Assembly: GCF_040954835.1 (NCBI RefSeq)
Contig: NC_090711.1
Location: 12,457,001-12,521,000 of the forward strand
Direction of reading: 5' to 3'
Length of the DNA stretch: 64,000 nucleotides
Origin: Lepisosteus oculatus
Lineage: Eukaryota > Chordata > Actinopteri > Semionotiformes > Lepisosteidae
In this document: piece by piece, positions 62,701 through 64,000 of the stretch
Layout: each line of letters opens with the position of its first letter
Numbering within the stretch: the stretch's first letter is position 1
Made by a program: the position numbers and the translations under genes
The notes under the pieces: generated by a model
Seen by the model: only the letters and a program-made list of their open reading frames with translations
Databases searched by the model: none
Told to the model about the DNA's origin: nothing

Positions 62701-64000
62701 ACCAACAAGTGGGACACAATTGTGAAGTGGAACGAAATCTATTGGATTTTTGAAACTTTTTTAACTAATAAAAAAATGAAAAGTGGGGCGTGCAAAATTA
62801 TTCGGCCCCCTTGCGTTAATACTTTGTAGAGCCACCTTTTGCTGCGATTACAGCTGCAAGTCGCTTGGGGTATGTCTCTATCAGTTTTGCACATCGAGAG
62901 ACTGAAATTCTTGCCCATTCTTCCTTGCAAAACAGCTCGAGCTCAGTGAGGTTGGATGGAGAGCGTTTGTGAACAGCAGTTTTCAGCTCTTTCCACAGAT
63001 TCTCGATTGGATTCAGGTCTGGACTTTGACTTGGCCATTCAAACACCTGGATACGTTTATTTGTGAACCATTCCTTTGTAGATTTTGCTGTATGTTTGGG
63101 ATCATTGTCTTGTTGGAAGATAAATCTCCGTCCCAGTTTCAGGTCTTTTGCAGACTCCAACAGGTTTTCATCCAGAATGGTCCTGTATTTGGCTGCATCC
63201 ATCTTCCCCTCAATTTTAACCATCTTCCCTGTCCCTGCTGAAGAAAAGCAGGCCCAAACCATGATGCTGCCACCACCATGTTTGACAGTGGGGATGGTGT
63301 GTTGAGGGTGATGAGCTGTGTTGCTTTTACGCCAAACATATCGTTTTGCATTGTGGGCAAAAAGTTCGATTTTGGTTTCATCTGACCAGAGCACCTTCTT
63401 CCACATGTTTGGGGTGTCTCCCAGGTGGCTTGTGGCAAACTTTAGACGAGACTTTTTATGGATATCTTTGAGAAATGGCTTTCTTCTTGCCACTCTTCCA
63501 TAAAGGCCAGATTTGTGCAGTGTAAGACTGATTGTTGTCCTATGGACAGACTCTCCCACCTCAGCTGTAGTTCTCTGCAGTTCATCCAGAGTGATCATGG
63601 GCCTCTTGGCTGCATCTCTGATCAGTCTTCTCCTTGTCTGAGCTGAAAGTTTAGAGGGACGGCCAGGTCTTGGTAGATTTGCAGTGGTCTGATACTCCTT
63701 CCATTTCAAGATGATCGCTTGCACAGTGCTCCTTGGGATGTTTGAAGCTTGGGAAATCTTTTTGTATCCAAATCCGGCTTTATACTTCTCCACAACAGTA
63801 TTACGGACCTGCCTGGTGTGTTCCTTGGTCTTCATGATGCTCTCTGCGCTTTCAACAGAACCTTGAGACTATCACAGAGCAGGTGCATTTATACAGAGAC
63901 TTGATTACACACAGGTGGATTCTATTTATCACCATCAGTCATTTAGGACAACATTGGATCATTCAGAGATCCTCGCTGAACTTCTGGAGTGAGTTTGCTG
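53730..64000 (+). CDS. slc13a3: NaDC3, sodium/dicarboxylate cotransporter (first two coding exons; runs off window)
   Basis: Sodium-coupled carrier for succinate, alpha-ketoglutarate and N-acetylaspartate at the plasma membrane (SLC13/DASS family). Exon 1 (53730-53840, 37 codons) reads [20 protein letters not shown], then [15 protein letters not shown]. Exon 2 (61082-61347) reads [20 protein letters not shown], then [20 protein letters not shown] and [19 protein letters not shown]. Both align without gaps to human NaDC3. The exon 1 donor is agg/gtaggt in phase 0; the exon 2 donor is ctg/gtgaga in phase 2. The human exon 3 sequence (starting around LILGMMVTTSF) is not found before the window end, so the protein is truncated by the window and not in the genome. 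Intron 1 is 7.2 kb. The start ATG is the first in frame. Confidence 0.93.
55085..56340 (+). mobile_element. L2-type LINE fragment, split by a solo LTR
   Basis: The translated order [45 protein letters not shown] and [10 protein letters not shown] follows the C-terminal end of L2-clade reverse transcriptase proteins (LNSDKTE, LNRLQ.VQNSAAR, RTR...FSVAAPKLWN, FKSRLKTHLF). The right part resumes after the LTR at 56099. There are several stops and frame breaks, so it is long dead. It lies in slc13a3 intron 1. Confidence 0.75.
55765..56093 (+). mobile_element. solo LTR (Gypsy-like)
   Basis: A 329-bp element with TG...CA ends (tgtcacgccctg ... catccgtaaca) and a perfect 5-base target duplication catgg on each side (55760-55764, 56094-56098). 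No internal region is present, so only one LTR is left. The TGTCACG/CGTAACA ends are common in fish Gypsy elements. It is younger than the L2 copy it interrupts. Confidence 0.8.
56380..56770 (-). mobile_element. possible worn LTR
   Basis: On the minus strand a TATA-like ctatttaaaccct follows attaatccctcattgcccca and ctggtcctaattaatccc. This is the layout of many fish LTR promoters. The ends and a duplication could not be fixed. Confidence 0.3.
57129..57358. mobile_element. possible hAT-type MITE in slc13a3 intron 1
   Basis: The left end, cagcggttcccaatcctggt then cttggtgatcc, is typical of fish hAT MITEs. The right end is unclear (about gaaagtgctg). The flanks gtctatag and ttctagag are only loosely alike. 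Confidence 0.4.
58110..58381 (-). mobile_element. worn LTR, same family as 60535-61005
   Basis: It shares agccccaaataaagtgag, then gcctggcttttaaggggg and ggagcgtccttaaggagga with the LTR at 60535-61005, in the same orientation. A gaaaca microsatellite lies inside it. Fossil. Confidence 0.6.
59041..59228 (-). repeat. fish SINE-like repeat, internally shortened
   Basis: In reverse it has a worn head with cagggttcaattcc, the actccatgcacg block and a tail ending ggatggaag. It belongs to the 22024-22335 family. Confidence 0.62.
59229..60534. other. slc13a3 intron 1, nothing recognised
   Basis: AT-rich sequence with short meaningless frames. No repeat that I can name. Confidence 0.4.
60535..61005 (-). 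mobile_element. solo LTR, Gypsy-like
   Basis: On the minus strand it starts tgtcacgttcg and ends cccgttaca: TG...CA ends, 471 bp. It is flanked by atgtc and atatc, a probable 5-base duplication. A TATA-like ccttaaaagcc and a following ggctctgctctgg give it the usual promoter layout. No internal region is present. It ends only about 75 bases before slc13a3 exon 2. A worn relative lies at 58110-58381. Confidence 0.68.
61348..62594 (+). other. slc13a3 intron 2, first part
   Basis: AT-rich intron sequence with no exon that aligns to the next part of NaDC3 and no nameable repeat before the Tc1 element. Confidence 0.45.
62597..64000 (-). mobile_element. Tc1-like DNA transposon (runs off window)
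   Basis: The left terminal repeat begins cagtgccttgcgaaagtatt directly after a TA at 62595-62596, the expected target. The transposase lies inside on the minus strand. The other terminal repeat must lie beyond position 64000. The terminal sequence belongs to a Tc1 group that is widespread in fish and, as I recall, shared with lampreys by horizontal transfer. It lies antisense in slc13a3 intron 2. Confidence 0.9.
62816..63835 (-). CDS. Tc1 transposase, full-length open frame
   Basis: 339 residues, the usual length for Tc1 transposases, with no stop or frame break. It has an N-terminal paired-type helix-turn-helix ([20 protein letters not shown]), a GRPSKL AT-hook-like motif (residues 58-63), a second DNA-binding region ([16 protein letters not shown]), and a catalytic DDE set in [19 protein letters not shown] and [11 protein letters not shown]. 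The spacing is consistent with DD34E. The glycine-rich [10 protein letters not shown] box is present. It cuts and pastes its own element at TA sites. The open frame suggests a recent insertion; whether it is active cannot be read from sequence. Confidence 0.93.
   Translation of the reverse strand: MKTKEHTRQVRNTVVEKYKAGFGYKKISQASNIPRSTVQAIILKWKEYQTTANLPRPGRPSKLSAQTRRRLIRDAAKRPMITLDELQRTTAEVGESVHRTTISLTLHKSGLYGRVARRKPFLKDIHKKSRLKFATSHLGDTPNMWKKVLWSDETKIELFAHNAKRYVWRKSNTAHHPQHTIPTVKHGGGSIMVWACFSSAGTGKMVKIEGKMDAAKYRTILDENLLESAKDLKLGRRFIFQQDNDPKHTAKSTKEWFTNKRIQVFEWPSQSPDLNPIENLWKELKTAVHKRSPSNLTELELFCKEEWARISVSRCAKLIETYPKRLAAVIAAKGGSTKY

Noticed and set aside
1-64000. CRISPR arrays, operons, bacterial or phage genes
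   Set aside because: No regularly spaced repeats or dense gene strings; the window is plainly vertebrate nuclear DNA.

Overview
This window is vertebrate nuclear DNA, most likely from a ray-finned fish. The evidence is spliced host genes with fish-like protein sequences, a complete Tc1 transposase of a fish type, tRNA- and 5S-rRNA-derived SINEs, and the 'variable head plus ataaaatggttaaaaaatgg tail' repeat that is common in fish. The simple gene order shared with human 20q13 would fit a non-teleost such as a gar, bowfin or sturgeon, but that is a guess.

Layout. (1) 1-6.3 kb: gene-free, two repeat pieces. (2) 6.4-7.4 kb, minus strand: single-exon melanocortin-3 receptor (mc3r). (3) 7.4-18.5 kb: gene-free, one clear repeat. 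(4) 18.5-24.5 kb, minus strand: slc2a10 (GLUT10), five coding exons that I could join into a 558-residue protein. (5) 27.4-29.6 kb, plus strand: tp53rk (KEOPS kinase), two exons, 236 residues. (6) 30-36 kb: gene-free, with a 5S-rRNA-derived SINE, a tRNA-headed SINE and a fish repeat. (7) 36.07-45.48 kb, plus strand: a seven-exon immunoglobulin-superfamily gene of B7-H6 (NCR3LG1) type, 616 residues. (8) 45.5-53.7 kb: gene-free, repeats and a near-perfect 78-bp inverted repeat. (9) 53.73 kb to the window end, plus strand: the first two coding exons of slc13a3 (NaDC3). Its intron 1 holds an L2 LINE fossil with a solo LTR nested in it and a second LTR. Its intron 2 holds a Tc1 transposon that runs off the window end.

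The order slc2a10(-) tp53rk(+) slc13a3(+) matches human EYA2-SLC2A10-TP53RK-SLC13A3 read in reverse, so this is an old conserved block. The B7-H6-like gene sits inside it, between tp53rk and slc13a3, and as far as I recall has no counterpart at that spot in human. The genes do not form a pathway: mc3r is an energy-balance GPCR, slc2a10 a sugar/dehydroascorbate carrier, tp53rk a tRNA-modification kinase, slc13a3 a dicarboxylate carrier.

The most unusual signals are: (a) the B7-H6-like gene encodes signal peptide, V, C1, transmembrane segment and then three more C1-type Ig domains, with every internal exon in symmetric phase 1; (b) mc3r has Gln in place of the near-invariant toggle-switch Trp of TM6; (c) the 78-bp hairpin; (d) a 5S-derived SINE family, one copy of which is split by a TTAA-flanked inverted-repeat element.
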